The notes under the pieces: generated by a model
The model's database searches: none
What the model was told of the DNA's origin: nothing
Seen by the model: only the letters and a program-made list of their open reading frames with translations
Part shown: one piece after another, positions 22,103-32,720 of the stretch
Layout: each line of letters starts with the position of its first letter
Position numbering within the stretch: position 1 is the stretch's first letter
From: Lineus longissimus
Lineage: Eukaryota > Nemertea > Pilidiophora > Heteronemertea > Lineidae
Reading direction: 5' to 3'
DNA: 64,000 bases
Assembly (NCBI RefSeq): GCF_910592395.1
Contig: NC_088317.1
Location: 9,674,001 to 9,738,000 of the forward strand
Position numbers and translations under genes: made by a program

Positions 22103-23083
22103 TCTATTTCTATACAATAAGAGAGGAAGTCCGATTCTGTGATGAACTCCTTCCAGAGATTGAAAACAGCGACAGCAATTTGGTAACTATCTGTGAGTGG
22201 ATAGAACTGCCAGTGAGGTTTTAGGCATGTGAAATTGAAGAAATTTACATGTAAAATGTGCTTTTGACAAGGAAATCCTTTGTTGAGCTGCACATTCTAT
22301 TTTTAGACATAGGGAAGCCCACTGGATTCTATTTTTAGACATAGGGAAGCCCACTGGATAATCCTGACACCTGGCTGTAGGAGGTTGGAACTAATAGTCT
22401 CGCACACAGGTAAGTACCTTTAGAAGTGCACTGTTGTTGCCTTCATATTAATCCAGTGTGCAAGACTTTTTGTTCCTCTGCAAAGACATGGTTGCTTTGT
22501 AAAACTCGAACAATAGGTAGGAAAATGACATGAATTAGCACACTGAAGTGCTATTGAGCTGTGCAGGCGTGTGGCAGGCATTGTGCTGCTTTATGCTGCT
22601 TTTGCAAGTTAGGAAGAAGTGCTGGATAGATTGTTTTGTTTGTGCCAAAATGAAAATGAAAATGCTAGGGCCTACCATCAATCATGTGATGTCCATGGCC
22701 GTAACATCATGGATGATATGCATGTTTGTTAGGGCTAGGCTTATAAATGTGTACTGTGTAGTCGTTATCAGTATAGCGGTGCCGGTGGTCATTAATAGGG
22801 CTGCTTCTGTGGATTGGCAAGTTAAGTTAAGCCAGCCAGCCAGAGGCAGAGCTGGATAGGCCCTACTACATGTAGCCTACATCCTAATTTCTGTGCCTGG
22901 GATGGGGTAAATGTGGTGTAATCATGATGGGTACATCTTAACTGTGACCTGTGGAAGTTTAGATGTGCTTTTGTGCTGGATGCATCGATGGATGGTTCTT
23001 AGTGCTCCATCTTAGGGAGGCTGTTCCATTCTTTTTTTTTAAATTCCACAAATTCCTCATTTGCCATTGTTTCCCTTTTTCAG

Positions 23084-24000
23084 GCCTGCCATTCATGCCA
23101 TTGTACCTAGGCCCCCTACAGCGATCAGAATATAATAGCATAGTGCTGCTCATAGTCACCCAATTGTCACAGCAGTCAAAGTAAGTTACATTTCAATGGT
23201 TCTTGCAAAGGATAAAATCAGGACCTGCCTCAATACTAACTCACGCAACCAGGGCGCCACAGCCTGTGCTCACCAAAGTAGAATAAAACAAACCCGATAA
23301 AATCAGGGTCATCAGCTGTGGCTCACCCCCACCATGTGCCTTGGACATTCACCCATCATTCAAGTCCATTCCTTTATCATTTTCCCCCACTTTCTTCTAG
23401 ATGTCCTCCAATCAGATGCCACCCCACTGCCGAATAGTTGCCCTCATCAAGCATCTCAGCAGTCTACAAAAAACAGTCAACAACAAACTCATGGATATAC
23501 AGGTAAAGTCCTGGACTGGCACACCATCAAACCAGCTTGACTTTCACTCTCTTGGAGCACAGTTTAACCTGTCACTAAACGCAGCATTAATCAATGCCAA
23601 CCTATTAAAAGACAACCTCATAGCTGACAACAAGCGGAAGGCCAATCCAAAATCAACACCAACAGCGAAGAAGGTCTGCTACACTACCAAACCCCAGCTG
23701 CCAAAAGCCGCCGCCGCCGCCGCCACCGCCACCACCTCACTCAAGGCGACAACACTGGCCACGCCTCAGCTGACTCAATCTCCCTCATATGCTGTTCCTG
23801 ATGCCGCTGCCATGAGGCCAACAATATCATCACCATCTTCCACACCCACTGCTTCTCAGGATCTGTGGGATGAGGTTGATGATGACACTTTGAGCCAGAG
23901 CTTCGACGACACCCTCAACAGTACAGACTTCTCAATGATCTCCACCCCAATCAAAAACGAAGATGAGGCTGCGAGTGGAAAGGCGACACCAAAAGACTAA
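23084..24000 (+). CDS. Helitron first ORF, spliced, unknown function
   Basis: Main exon 23401-24000 (199 aa from its first ATG) is preceded by TTTCTTCTAG. An upstream exon 23084-23180 (after CCCTTTTTCAG) ends AAA/GTAAGT and joins in frame across a 220-bp intron, so the protein is longer at the N-terminus. The N-terminal half is helical (RIVALIKHLSSLQKTVNNKL). The middle has a poly-Ala run encoded by GCC repeats. The C-terminus is acidic and Ser/Thr-rich (LWDEVDDDTLSQSFDDTL). No known domain recognised; a DNA-binding or accessory role is a guess. Two 36-bp copies of TTTATTTTGGAATAATAAAT follow (24016-24085), carrying AATAAA signals. Confidence 0.6.
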
Positions 24001-24157
24001 TTACCACTGATTCATTTATTTTGGAATAATAAATACAAGATATTGATGTTTTTTATTTTGGAATAATAAATACAAGATATTGATGTTTGTAAACATGCTG
24101 TCCTCACTCCTTTCTTTTTCAACTCCCCTTCAGATCTCTTAATATAAAAACTCAACA

Positions 24158-27100
24158 ATGCCAGCACACGGGAAACGAAAATCATCCCTGGATCGAAAGA
24201 GCCCCGCTGCCAAACGATCACAAACAACTCGAAATACATCAGAAAATGCAAGTCGTCGTACACTGGAACCAGCCCCAACATCTGCTCCACCAGCATATTC
24301 GTACAATGAGGACAGCTTCGTTCATTCCACAGTTATAGGTCCCATGAACATTCAGTGCAGACATTGCAAAGCCGTAAAATTCAAAGGAGAGACACCAGGA
24401 TTCTGTTGCAATAATGGCAAGCTAAAATTGCCTGAACATCCAACTCCTCCCCCATACTTGAACTCGCTCATATCCAATGCAAATGCAGATTCAACGCATT
24501 TCCTACAAAACATCCGTTCATACAACTCCGCCTTTCAAATGACGTCCTTCGGATGCAACCGATTTCTCCTTCCAGGTTGGAATCCAACCTATACTATCCA
24601 AGGTCAAGTATGCCATCGCATCGGTGATTTGTACCCAGATGCCACTGCACAGCCACAGTTCCTCCAAATATACTTCGTCCAAAACCTATCACACGAACTC
24701 AAACACCGTCAGAGCATTACTGGCAATGGAAACTTAAGAACTCACCTCATCAATGGGCTCAATTCACTCCTACATGCACAGAATAAATACATCCGACAGT
24801 TGAAAAGTGCAGTTGAATACCTCTCTCTCCAGGAGTCACAAGACCTACGAGTTGTAATTCATGAAGACAAAACACCTCAGAAGGAACATCCACGTCGATA
24901 CAATGCACCATCCGGGGACGATGTCGGTATCCTAATGCCTAATGAACCTACAGCCACAAGAGACATCATACTGCACCAACGTTCAGGACATTTGCAGCAT
25001 ATCTCAGAACTACACAGAGCGTATGATGCGCTACAATACCCAATTCTATTCCCTTACGGCACAGACGGCTACAGCATCTATTTAAAATCTGAAACAAACA
25101 AGAAAGTGACTCAAATGCAATACTATGCATACCATCTCCAGTGCCGGCCAAATAACTACATCATTCATTGTAGACACCTCTTCCAACAATTCCTGGTAGA
25201 TGTGTATTGCAAAATTGAAACTGAACGCTTACTATACCTCCGCCGAGAACAACGATCACTTCGAGCTGATTCCTATCACAATCTACGTGACTCCATCTTG
25301 AGCAATGATGCTGATCCACGCAACGTTGGTCAGCGTTTCATACTACCATCCTCATATACAGCTGGTCCACGTTACATGCACGAGAGACAACAGGATGCGA
25401 TCAGTTACGTCCGCCTTTTCGGTCGACCAAGCTTATTCATCACCACAACAACCAATACAAAATGGCCTGAAATATTGAGCAACCTCTTCCCTCATGAAGC
25501 CGCAACAGACCAACCAGATGTCGTCGTCAGAGTCTTCAACCAGAAGTTGAAGGTGCTGATGAAGTTGTTGAAACAAGGTGCCTTTGGAGATGTACAAGCA
25601 TGGCTGTGTTCTGTAGAATTTCAGAAACGCGGGCTGCCTCACGCACATCTCCTTATCTGGCTAACCCCTGCCAGTAAAATCACGCCTGACGTCATTGATT
25701 CTGTCATATCTGCTGAAATTCCTTATTCCATTCAAGACAAACAGCTGCACGAAATTGTCAAAGCCAACATGGTGCATGGCCCGTGTGGGCCGTTGAACCC
25801 AAAAAGCCCATGCATGAAGGAAGGCAAATGTACAAAAGACTTCCCAAAGAGCTTCAGGCAAGCAACAGAACAGGGTAAAGATGGCTACCCAAAATATCGT
25901 CGACGAATGCCTGAAGATGGTGGCAACACTCTGACAATTCGACGACAGCAACAAAGTCAAGCGTACGAAATCGAAATTGACAATCGCTGGATTGTACCAT
26001 TCAACCCCTGGCTGCTGAGGCAAATGAACTGCCACACCAATGTAGAAATTTGCTCCTCTATCAAGAGCATCAAGTATGTTCTGAAGTATGTGAATAAGGG
26101 CTCAGACCAGGCCATTTTCAGTATACAGAACAACGACAGGGATGAAATAAAAAAGTACCAAGATGCCAGATATGTCAGCAGTATGGAGGCAGCCCACCGC
26201 ATCTTAGGCTACCCAATGCATGAACACTTCCCGCCAGTCATGCAACTCGCCATACACCTCGAAAATGGACAACGTGTGTACTTCGACGCCAACAATGCCT
26301 TACAACATGCACTAAGTGCACCACCCAAAACCACATTAACTGAGTTCTTCGTCCTTTGCAAAACTGATCCATTTGCAGCTACACTTCTTTATGTTGAGAC
26401 TCCACAATACTACACTTGGAACAGCCAAATGAAGCAGTGGAACCGCCGTAAGCGAGGTGCAGTGCATCCACAATACCCTGGTGTTTTCAAAAGCAAATGC
26501 ATCGGCCGTGTATACACTATAAATCCTAAGCAAATGGAATGCTTCTACCTCCGCATACTTCTACACCATGTACGTGGACCTACATCATACGCCACCCTTC
26601 TCACAGTCAATGGCACAACATATGCTTCATATCGCAACGCCTGCCTAGCCCATGGACTAATAGAGGATGACTTGCATCTCCAGCGAGCATTACAAGAAGC
26701 ATGTGAAAGCCAAAGCCCGTCACAACTTCGACAGTTATTCACTGTCATCCTGGTAAACTGTGAACCTGGAAACCCTCTATCACTATGGCAGCAATTCCGC
26801 GACCAACTAGCTGAAGACTTCATCCATAAAACTGGGGACCAAGAAGACAGCCACAATCAGTGCCTTCAGGAGATAGAGAAACAACTACTCTCAATGCCAG
26901 GCAGCACAACCCTGGACAAGTATGGATTACCCATCCCAAGCGTCCAACACAATGACCACACTGTTGAATACAGACGCTACACAAATTACCCCGTAGAAGA
27001 CCAAAACCAATATGTGGCGCTCCATCAACCCACATTGACAGACGAACAACAGAACATCTACAACAGATTAGTCAACAAAGTAGACACTGCTGAACCAGGA

Positions 27101-28420
27101 CTCATCTTCCTCGATGCGCCAGGAGGCACAGGCAAAACGTATCTTCTGAAACTATTGCTAGCCAAAGTACGGTCTTCTGGTCAAGTCGCAATTGCAACAG
27201 CATCAAGTGGCATTGCAGCCACCCTACTTCCAGGAGGGAGGACTCTTCATGCCATGTTCAAAGTGCCTCTGGATGTCCAAAACCGAGACATGCCCACATG
27301 TGCCATAAGAAAAGGTACCACTCTTGCTCAAGTTATAAACAACGCCAAGTTGATCTTAGTAGACGAAGCTCCAATGGCGCATAGAACTGTTTATGAAGCT
27401 ATCGACCGAACGATCAAAGACATTACTGGGAACCAGGAACCATTTGGAGGTATCCCCACTATCTTATGTGGAGACTTCCGCCAAATACTCCCTGTAGTCA
27501 AAAACGGCACCAAATCCAACATCATCGACGCGACGTTGAAGAAATCCTACCTATGGCAAAACATACAAATACTACGCCTCCAAACGAACATGCGTGCAAC
27601 ACTGAGTTCAAACGAGGAACCACAGCAATTCTCCGACTTCCTCATGACCATTGGCGACGGCAAATACCCTGTTACTGAAATACCAGATAAAATCACATTA
27701 CCGAAAAACATACGCACAACAGACTCATTAAGTGATTTGATCCACACCATCTACGCAGATATCCAAACCAACTACAGGAACAAACAATGGCTCCTTGAAA
27801 GAGCTATCCTCGCGCCACTCAACAACACTGTCAACCAGATCAATCACGAAGTCATCAGCGCATTCCCAGGCCAAGAACTTAAATACACCGCCATCAATAA
27901 GACGCTCACAACAGAAGAAGCAGTCCACTTCCCGACAGAATTCCTTGATTCTTTGGATATACCAGGACTCCCACCACACACCCTACGGCTAAAAAAAGGC
28001 TGCCCAGTGATCATTCTTCGTTCTCTCAACCCGCCGCATATCACGAACGGAACACGCTGCACGATCTTCAAAACATACCCAAACGTCCTAGAGGTCACAA
28101 TCCTAAACGGCCCATCTTCAGGAGAAAATGCCTTCATACCCCGAATTCCACTGGTACCATCAGACAGCGACCTGCCATTTAAATTCCAAAGGCTACAGTT
28201 CCCGATGCGCCCATGCTTTGCGATGACAATAAACAAGGCCCAAGGCCAAACATTCCAGTCCATAGGCATTGACTTACAAGAAGATGTATTCTCACATGGG
28301 ATGTTATATGTGGCTCTCTCTAGAGTTGGATCCGCTACTGGACTCACCCTGCACACACCCAGATGTCCAACTAGAAATGTTGTCTTTCACGAAGTACTAC
28401 AAAGCACATCGAACACATAA
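24158..28420 (+). CDS. Helitron Rep-helicase (RepHel), 1420 aa
   Basis: Single exon, no break. A CxxC zinc-binding segment is near residue 70 (CRHCK...FCCNN). The Helitron-like N-domain includes FITTTTNTKWPEI. The HUH-type Rep nuclease shows the two-histidine motif PHAH (H495, H497) and the two-tyrosine motif YVLKY (Y640, Y644), which nick and join DNA in rolling-circle transposition. A Pif1-family SF1 helicase follows: Walker A GGTGKT 989-994, Walker B VDEAP with D1069-E1070, GDFRQILPVV, NMRA, and the C-terminal INKAQGQTF...YVALSR motifs. All catalytic residues are present, so it may be active or was until recently. Start chosen at the ATG in CAACAATG, which leaves a full-length zinc N-terminus. 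Confidence 0.95.
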   Translation: MPAHGKRKSSLDRKSPAAKRSQTTRNTSENASRRTLEPAPTSAPPAYSYNEDSFVHSTVIGPMNIQCRHCKAVKFKGETPGFCCNNGKLKLPEHPTPPPYLNSLISNANADSTHFLQNIRSYNSAFQMTSFGCNRFLLPGWNPTYTIQGQVCHRIGDLYPDATAQPQFLQIYFVQNLSHELKHRQSITGNGNLRTHLINGLNSLLHAQNKYIRQLKSAVEYLSLQESQDLRVVIHEDKTPQKEHPRRYNAPSGDDVGILMPNEPTATRDIILHQRSGHLQHISELHRAYDALQYPILFPYGTDGYSIYLKSETNKKVTQMQYYAYHLQCRPNNYIIHCRHLFQQFLVDVYCKIETERLLYLRREQRSLRADSYHNLRDSILSNDADPRNVGQRFILPSSYTAGPRYMHERQQDAISYVRLFGRPSLFITTTTNTKWPEILSNLFPHEAATDQPDVVVRVFNQKLKVLMKLLKQGAFGDVQAWLCSVEFQKRGLPHAHLLIWLTPASKITPDVIDSVISAEIPYSIQDKQLHEIVKANMVHGPCGPLNPKSPCMKEGKCTKDFPKSFRQATEQGKDGYPKYRRRMPEDGGNTLTIRRQQQSQAYEIEIDNRWIVPFNPWLLRQMNCHTNVEICSSIKSIKYVLKYVNKGSDQAIFSIQNNDRDEIKKYQDARYVSSMEAAHRILGYPMHEHFPPVMQLAIHLENGQRVYFDANNALQHALSAPPKTTLTEFFVLCKTDPFAATLLYVETPQYYTWNSQMKQWNRRKRGAVHPQYPGVFKSKCIGRVYTINPKQMECFYLRILLHHVRGPTSYATLLTVNGTTYASYRNACLAHGLIEDDLHLQRALQEACESQSPSQLRQLFTVILVNCEPGNPLSLWQQFRDQLAEDFIHKTGDQEDSHNQCLQEIEKQLLSMPGSTTLDKYGLPIPSVQHNDHTVEYRRYTNYPVEDQNQYVALHQPTLTDEQQNIYNRLVNKVDTAEPGLIFLDAPGGTGKTYLLKLLLAKVRSSGQVAIATASSGIAATLLPGGRTLHAMFKVPLDVQNRDMPTCAIRKGTTLAQVINNAKLILVDEAPMAHRTVYEAIDRTIKDITGNQEPFGGIPTILCGDFRQILPVVKNGTKSNIIDATLKKSYLWQNIQILRLQTNMRATLSSNEEPQQFSDFLMTIGDGKYPVTEIPDKITLPKNIRTTDSLSDLIHTIYADIQTNYRNKQWLLERAILAPLNNTVNQINHEVISAFPGQELKYTAINKTLTTEEAVHFPTEFLDSLDIPGLPPHTLRLKKGCPVIILRSLNPPHITNGTRCTIFKTYPNVLEVTILNGPSSGENAFIPRIPLVPSDSDLPFKFQRLQFPMRPCFAMTINKAQGQTFQSIGIDLQEDVFSHGMLYVALSRVGSATGLTLHTPRCPTRNVVFHEVLQSTSNT

Positions 28421-28450
28421 ACAACAACCCGGACTTGCCACCCTCCACAG

Positions 28451-28479
28451 ACCCACCCATTGGGTGGGTATTTTGCTAG
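28451..28479 (+). repeat. Helitron 3' terminal hairpin and CTAG end
   Basis: ACCCACCCA pairs with TGGGTGGGT. Six bases later comes CTAG, followed by host T. It lies 30 bp after the RepHel stop codon. Confidence 0.9.
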
Positions 28480-29082
28480 TCTTTGCTATGAGTACATACC
28501 ACAAAAGTTTTATCGAAAACAAGTCATTAATAAGCGAGATATCACACTTTTTAGATATCTACATTCGGCCCCCTGGTGGCCAAGTTGAGAATCAGATCGG
28601 ACCGAAATTCAGCACCAGAGGTTATGTGATATAGGGGGTTATATGTACCAAGTTTCAAGTTCATAGCTATAGTGGTTAAGAAACGTGCCATAGTTTACAC
28701 TCCAATGGCCAATTTACGCCATATGACCTCTGTGACCTTGAAAAGAAGGTCAAATTAAAAACCCGTATGATATGTGATGTATCCTTGCTATGAGTACTTA
28801 CAACAAAAGTTTTATCAAAAACAAGTCACTAATAAGCGAGATATCACACTTTTTAGATATCCACATTTGGCCCCCTGGTGGCCAAACTGAGAATCAGATC
28901 GGACCGAAAATCAGTGTCAGGGTCAGCGGACATAGGGCATTCTGTGTACCAAGTTTCAAATTCATAGCCCCAGCAGTTAAGAAACGTGCCACTGTTAGGA
29001 TACGACGCCGACGCCGACGACGACGACGACGCCGCCGACGACGGACACAGCGGTATTATATAGACTCCCCTAACGGTGAGCC
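28480..29082 (-). mobile_element. Dispersed 1.6-kb repeat, part 2
   Basis: Continuation of 21097-22102 beyond the Helitron. It holds two further sub-repeats and the CGACGACGACG-rich end, and finishes with GACTCCCCTAACGGTGAGCC, matching the start of the copy at 59071. Arginine-repeat frames here come from the CGA/CGC microsatellite. Confidence 0.85.
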
Positions 29083-29553
29083 AATGAGCCAACAGACCCG
29101 TTGATTTTGAGGATTATTAGGCCAGCATACCTATTGTTTGGGGTACCAGGTTGCGGCTTGTCACTGGAGCTAAGAATGGTTAACCATGAACATTGCGCTC
29201 CATCATAAAACTAACGTAAACTATGCGATTGCGATAAATGCAAACTCAGTCACATATTGGCAGAAATATATCCGGTTTTAAAGGGCATACAGCAAGGCTT
29301 TTTGTCATTTCCTACTATAACTAAGAGACATTATCAGAAAGGCACTAGTAGATTAACACAACACAGAAAACCCCATGCAATTTTCTCCATCCATTCCAAA
29401 GATAACCATTTACGTGTTTGAGAACTGGCCATGGAGAACCTAAGGGGACAGCTTAGCAACTGGCTTGTTAGAGCCAGGCGGCGGGTTCACCCAAATCAAT
29501 GATGTAGATCAGACTATTGCCCTTCTTGGGACTATAAAAAAAACATTATAATC
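29083..29553. other. Non-coding, no recognised feature
   Basis: No frame or repeat recognised. Confidence 0.5.
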
Positions 29554-29799
29554 CAATGAGGAACCGGAGGAACTAAAACTACAGGCGGTGCTGAGGCACA
29601 ACTCAGTCTTGACGATAGGAGGCGTCACGATATTTTCCTCTAGAACAGAGCAAATGGCGACATCATGCCTTGCGAGTGGGGGACGTAGTGACGCGACACG
29701 ACGTCACAGTCATTATTTTATCCTGGCTGCAGGTCAGCGCCTCTGTTGAACTGCCTCAGCGCAGCCTATAATCTTAGTTTCCACGGCGGTTCCTCATTG
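29554..29799. mobile_element. MITE-like element, 246 bp
   Basis: Imperfect terminal inverted repeats: CAATGAGGAACCG at the left and CGGTTCCTCATTG at the right, continuing inward with GAGGCAC / GTGCCTC-like pairing. No coding capacity. Confidence 0.7.
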
Positions 29800-30154
29800 A
29801 AATTGATACTTCAGATCTGTTTTTTATTTGCATTTGAGAAATAATTTATTGAAAATATTTGAATTTTTTGAAAATGTGCTATAATATTTGTTTTTGAGCC
29901 TGATTTTACCATTAAAAAGGGTATTTGAGTTTATGTATTAAAATGTGAAAACTATGTCAATCCCAGAAAACAACATAGACCCTCACAAATGTTCCAATTT
30001 AGATTTTTTACACAATACATGCAAATTTTTAAACTTTACTGCTTTTTTTCAAATTTGGTTATATTTACAGAAAATTGCACCAAATGCACCTACATTGTAT
30101 CGATGCAATACTTAAACTATTATACTGCATTTCTAGTTCAAAGCTATTGTACAT

Positions 30155-30189
30155 CTTACCCTATTATAAGATTCTTATAATAGGGTAAG
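30155..30189. repeat. Perfect 17-bp stem hairpin
   Basis: CTTACCCTATTATAAGA, one T, then its exact complement. Confidence 0.85.
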
Positions 30190-30229
30190 GTAATATTAAT
30201 AAAGATAAATTTATAGTGAGAAGTGCAAT

Positions 30230-30800
30230 ATCAGCCTGACCTATGTCAGGGACTTTTGAACTTTGACCTCTGTGAACTTGAAAATGAGATCAAACCAAAA
30301 ACCTGGGTGTGCTGATACATCCTCAGCAGATACACATACCATGTGAATTTTATCAAATTCGGTCAAGTTGAATAGTCAGTTATTGCCAATTTTGTGTTTT
30401 CAGCTAAGGCCCGCTAGGGGTGAAACGGTGAATCGGATGAAGACGATTTTAGATAGCGACCTGCTCCTACTGATAAGCTTTACATCACAAGTCATGCAAG
30501 TACCACATATGAAATGAAAATCTTGAAGCAGTCTCAAGTTAGAGCGTTTGTAAACGTCGTTGGTCCAGGGACTTTTGACCTTTGACCTCTTTGACCTTGC
30601 AAAATATTATACATCCTCAGCAGATTCACATACCATGTGAATTTTATCAAATTCGGTCAAGTTGAAATAATAGGACTAGGAGTTATGGCCAATTTTGTGT
30701 TTTGAGCTGATGCCCCCTAGGGGTGAAACGGTGAATCGGATCGAGGCGGTTTTAAATAGCGACCTGCTCCTAGTCCTACTGATAAGTTTTACATGTACAC
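30230..30800. repeat. Two-unit dispersed repeat (GACCTTTGACCTCTTTGACC family)
   Basis: Two diverged units of about 330 bp share CCATGTGAATTTTATCAAAT, GGGGTGAAACGGTGAATCGG and TAGCGACCTGCTCCTA. Each begins with a TGACCTCTGTGAAC/TGACCTCTTTGACC element like that of the 1.6-kb repeat, so the two families may be distantly related. Confidence 0.7.
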
Positions 30801-32329
30801 TCATGGTCATTAGTTTATGGACACCAATTTTTGCACATTTTTCTCAAAAACGGCAAATCCTCTTGAAACCCAATATCATATTAGCTATACCACACTCTTC
30901 AGAAAACGCATCAGATTACAATGTACGCACGGTTACGTACATCGCGACGTTACGTCGTGCGGAGCGCCCGGCGACATCGTTAGCTGATCGGCAGTTTGGT
31001 ACATCATACCACACTTCCTAATTCCGCAAGGGGGATTTCGCGGTACATCTTAATATTGTGATATTTTTTGACCAATCAGAGGAAGCTATCCGCTTCACCC
31101 CGCACCACGAACTTCCGGAATCAGAGAATAAACAAGTGAGTATCAACTTCGTCAATTTGACGTTTACAAAGTCCGATTTCAGCCAATCTACGACCAAAAA
31201 CGCTCAGAAAAGCTTGCGGTTAGTTATTTATAAGTCTTAAGAATACAATGAATGCAGTGATATAAAATTATTTTGCCGTTTGATATGAAAAAACGACCGT
31301 CAAAGTTGGAAGGTACAGGCCGCTTCAAATGCAAAACGGGTTCGGCGAATCCAAGTACCGTACTCTCCCGCATTAATTATTGGGATTAGTCACGTGGCCC
31401 CATTGGCGCGTTGTGATTGGTCAGTTTGCGGGACTGTTCCATTTTACTTCCTGGTTCGGGTGGAGTAGGTTGTTTTTCCATGAATTTCCTGGAATCTTTA
31501 ATTTAAATCTTATTTTGCACTGAAACTTATAGTTATAGGTTATTTTTTTAATTCAAAGCTTAATGCATTGTCAGATGTAACCCCCTCGAATAAATTGTTA
31601 GGGTCCATGATTGAATTTCAGATGTCTTGGAACTGAAAGTACACTGAATCAAGAGTAGACTATTAATACAAGACTGAATAAAGTAGGCTATCATATAAGA
31701 CCACACCAAGATCAGATATGGGAACACGGAGTTGGACAGAAAACAACAAAGAGATCTAAAATGAAACATTTGCTTTATTCTAGACTAGGAAAGAATATTT
31801 TGGGGAATATTAAAGTATTCCCTTACCGTACATGTTCCCTTCAGGTATATACATACATGTACTCTGGCCTTATGTTGTAATCTTATTTTTCAGCACTTTA
31901 TCAAATATTGATATGTTGTACATTCTTTTTCAGTCTGAGATGGGACACAACTGCACGCATGTGATGCCAGTGTTGACGTAGTTGAAGTACACAGTACCTG
32001 GAATTGGAAAGGAATGAAGGATGAAGAATCTTTAAAGGAAAATAATTTCATGTTTAATTGCCGGTTGTGCAGTGAGACAGGACTCTGATTTACTATAGTA
32101 TGACAATTATGTTGGATCTGTGTCTGTTCGAAACTTTGTTCGGATATCATGTTTTGAGCCTGGGGTTTTGAGTTTAAACACATTTCATAGATTTTAGGGA
32201 ACTGTGTTCATAAGGTAATAGGTAGGTCCTTACGGTTGAATTTTACATTTCATTACGGAGATTTTGATATATTACAAGCCAAGGTTGGTAGTAAGAAATA
32301 TTTTCCCGAGAAATTCTTTAAAAAAAATC
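30801..32329. other. No supported gene
   Basis: Short frames only. The stretch 31380-31445 is GC-richer and has CACGTG, CCCATTGGC and GATTGGTC (E-box and CCAAT-like words) that could belong to a promoter, but no gene is visible beside it. Confidence 0.4.
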
Positions 32330-32720
32330 AAAATGGCCGACGCGCAAATCCAAGATGGCCGCCACTTCAACATTTTGCCAAGTGCAACATGTGTTGTTTT
32401 CTCTGTTTCTGATTTGGTAGTTTGTTTATGCCTTCATAATATGATTAGGTTCAGTATCCTGGTGATGTACACTTACCTCGGCATTGTAAAAATCCAAAAT
32501 GGCCGCCATTGAAAATCCAAGATGGCCGCCACTCATTCCGACATTTTTGTTGAAGTGGCATCGTCACAAGCTTTCCGTAGACATATTACATGCCACACAT
32601 CTTTGCCAACTCCTGCTATAGCAGTCCGCATAAATCTAAGTGGCGGACATTTTGAATCCAAGATGGCTGCCGCCGATCCCAAGATGGCCGCCAATGGATT
32701 CGGCATGAGAAAAAAATGCC
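32330..32720. repeat. Clustered AAGATGGCCGCC words
   Basis: AAAATGGCCG/AAGATGGCCGCC occurs at about 32332, 32352, 32498, 32519, 32661 and 32681, in short spaced units. The word resembles the YY1 core (AAGATGGCGGC) and also reads as a Kozak-like ATGG; no function can be assigned. Confidence 0.55.

Larger units (their letters stand above)
22103..28479 (+). mobile_element. Complete autonomous-looking Helitron, 6,377 bp
   Basis: The 5' end is TCTATTTCTATACAATAAGA, a typical Helitron TC start. The 3' end is a hairpin (ACCCACCCA/TTGGGTGGGT, 28451-28470) followed by CTAG at 28476-28479. It sits between A and T. Joining the flanks restores the dispersed repeat as GATGTA-TCTTTGCTATGAG, against the usual GATGTATCCTTGCTATGAG, with no target duplication, as expected for rolling-circle insertion. 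It carries a spliced ORF of unknown role and an uninterrupted Rep-helicase gene. A 32-bp direct duplication lies at about 22293-22357. Confidence 0.93.

Noticed and set aside
8034-28479. RPA-like exons and RepHel as one large Helitron
   Set aside because: Helitron ends are defined to the base at 22103 and 28479; the RPA-like blocks lie 12 kb outside.
28790-29104. Frame with an arginine run
   Set aside because: Product of the CGA/CGC microsatellite at the end of the dispersed repeat.
31058-31240. Small frame near CCAAT/E-box words as a host gene
   Set aside because: No splice structure, no recognisable protein, and short length.
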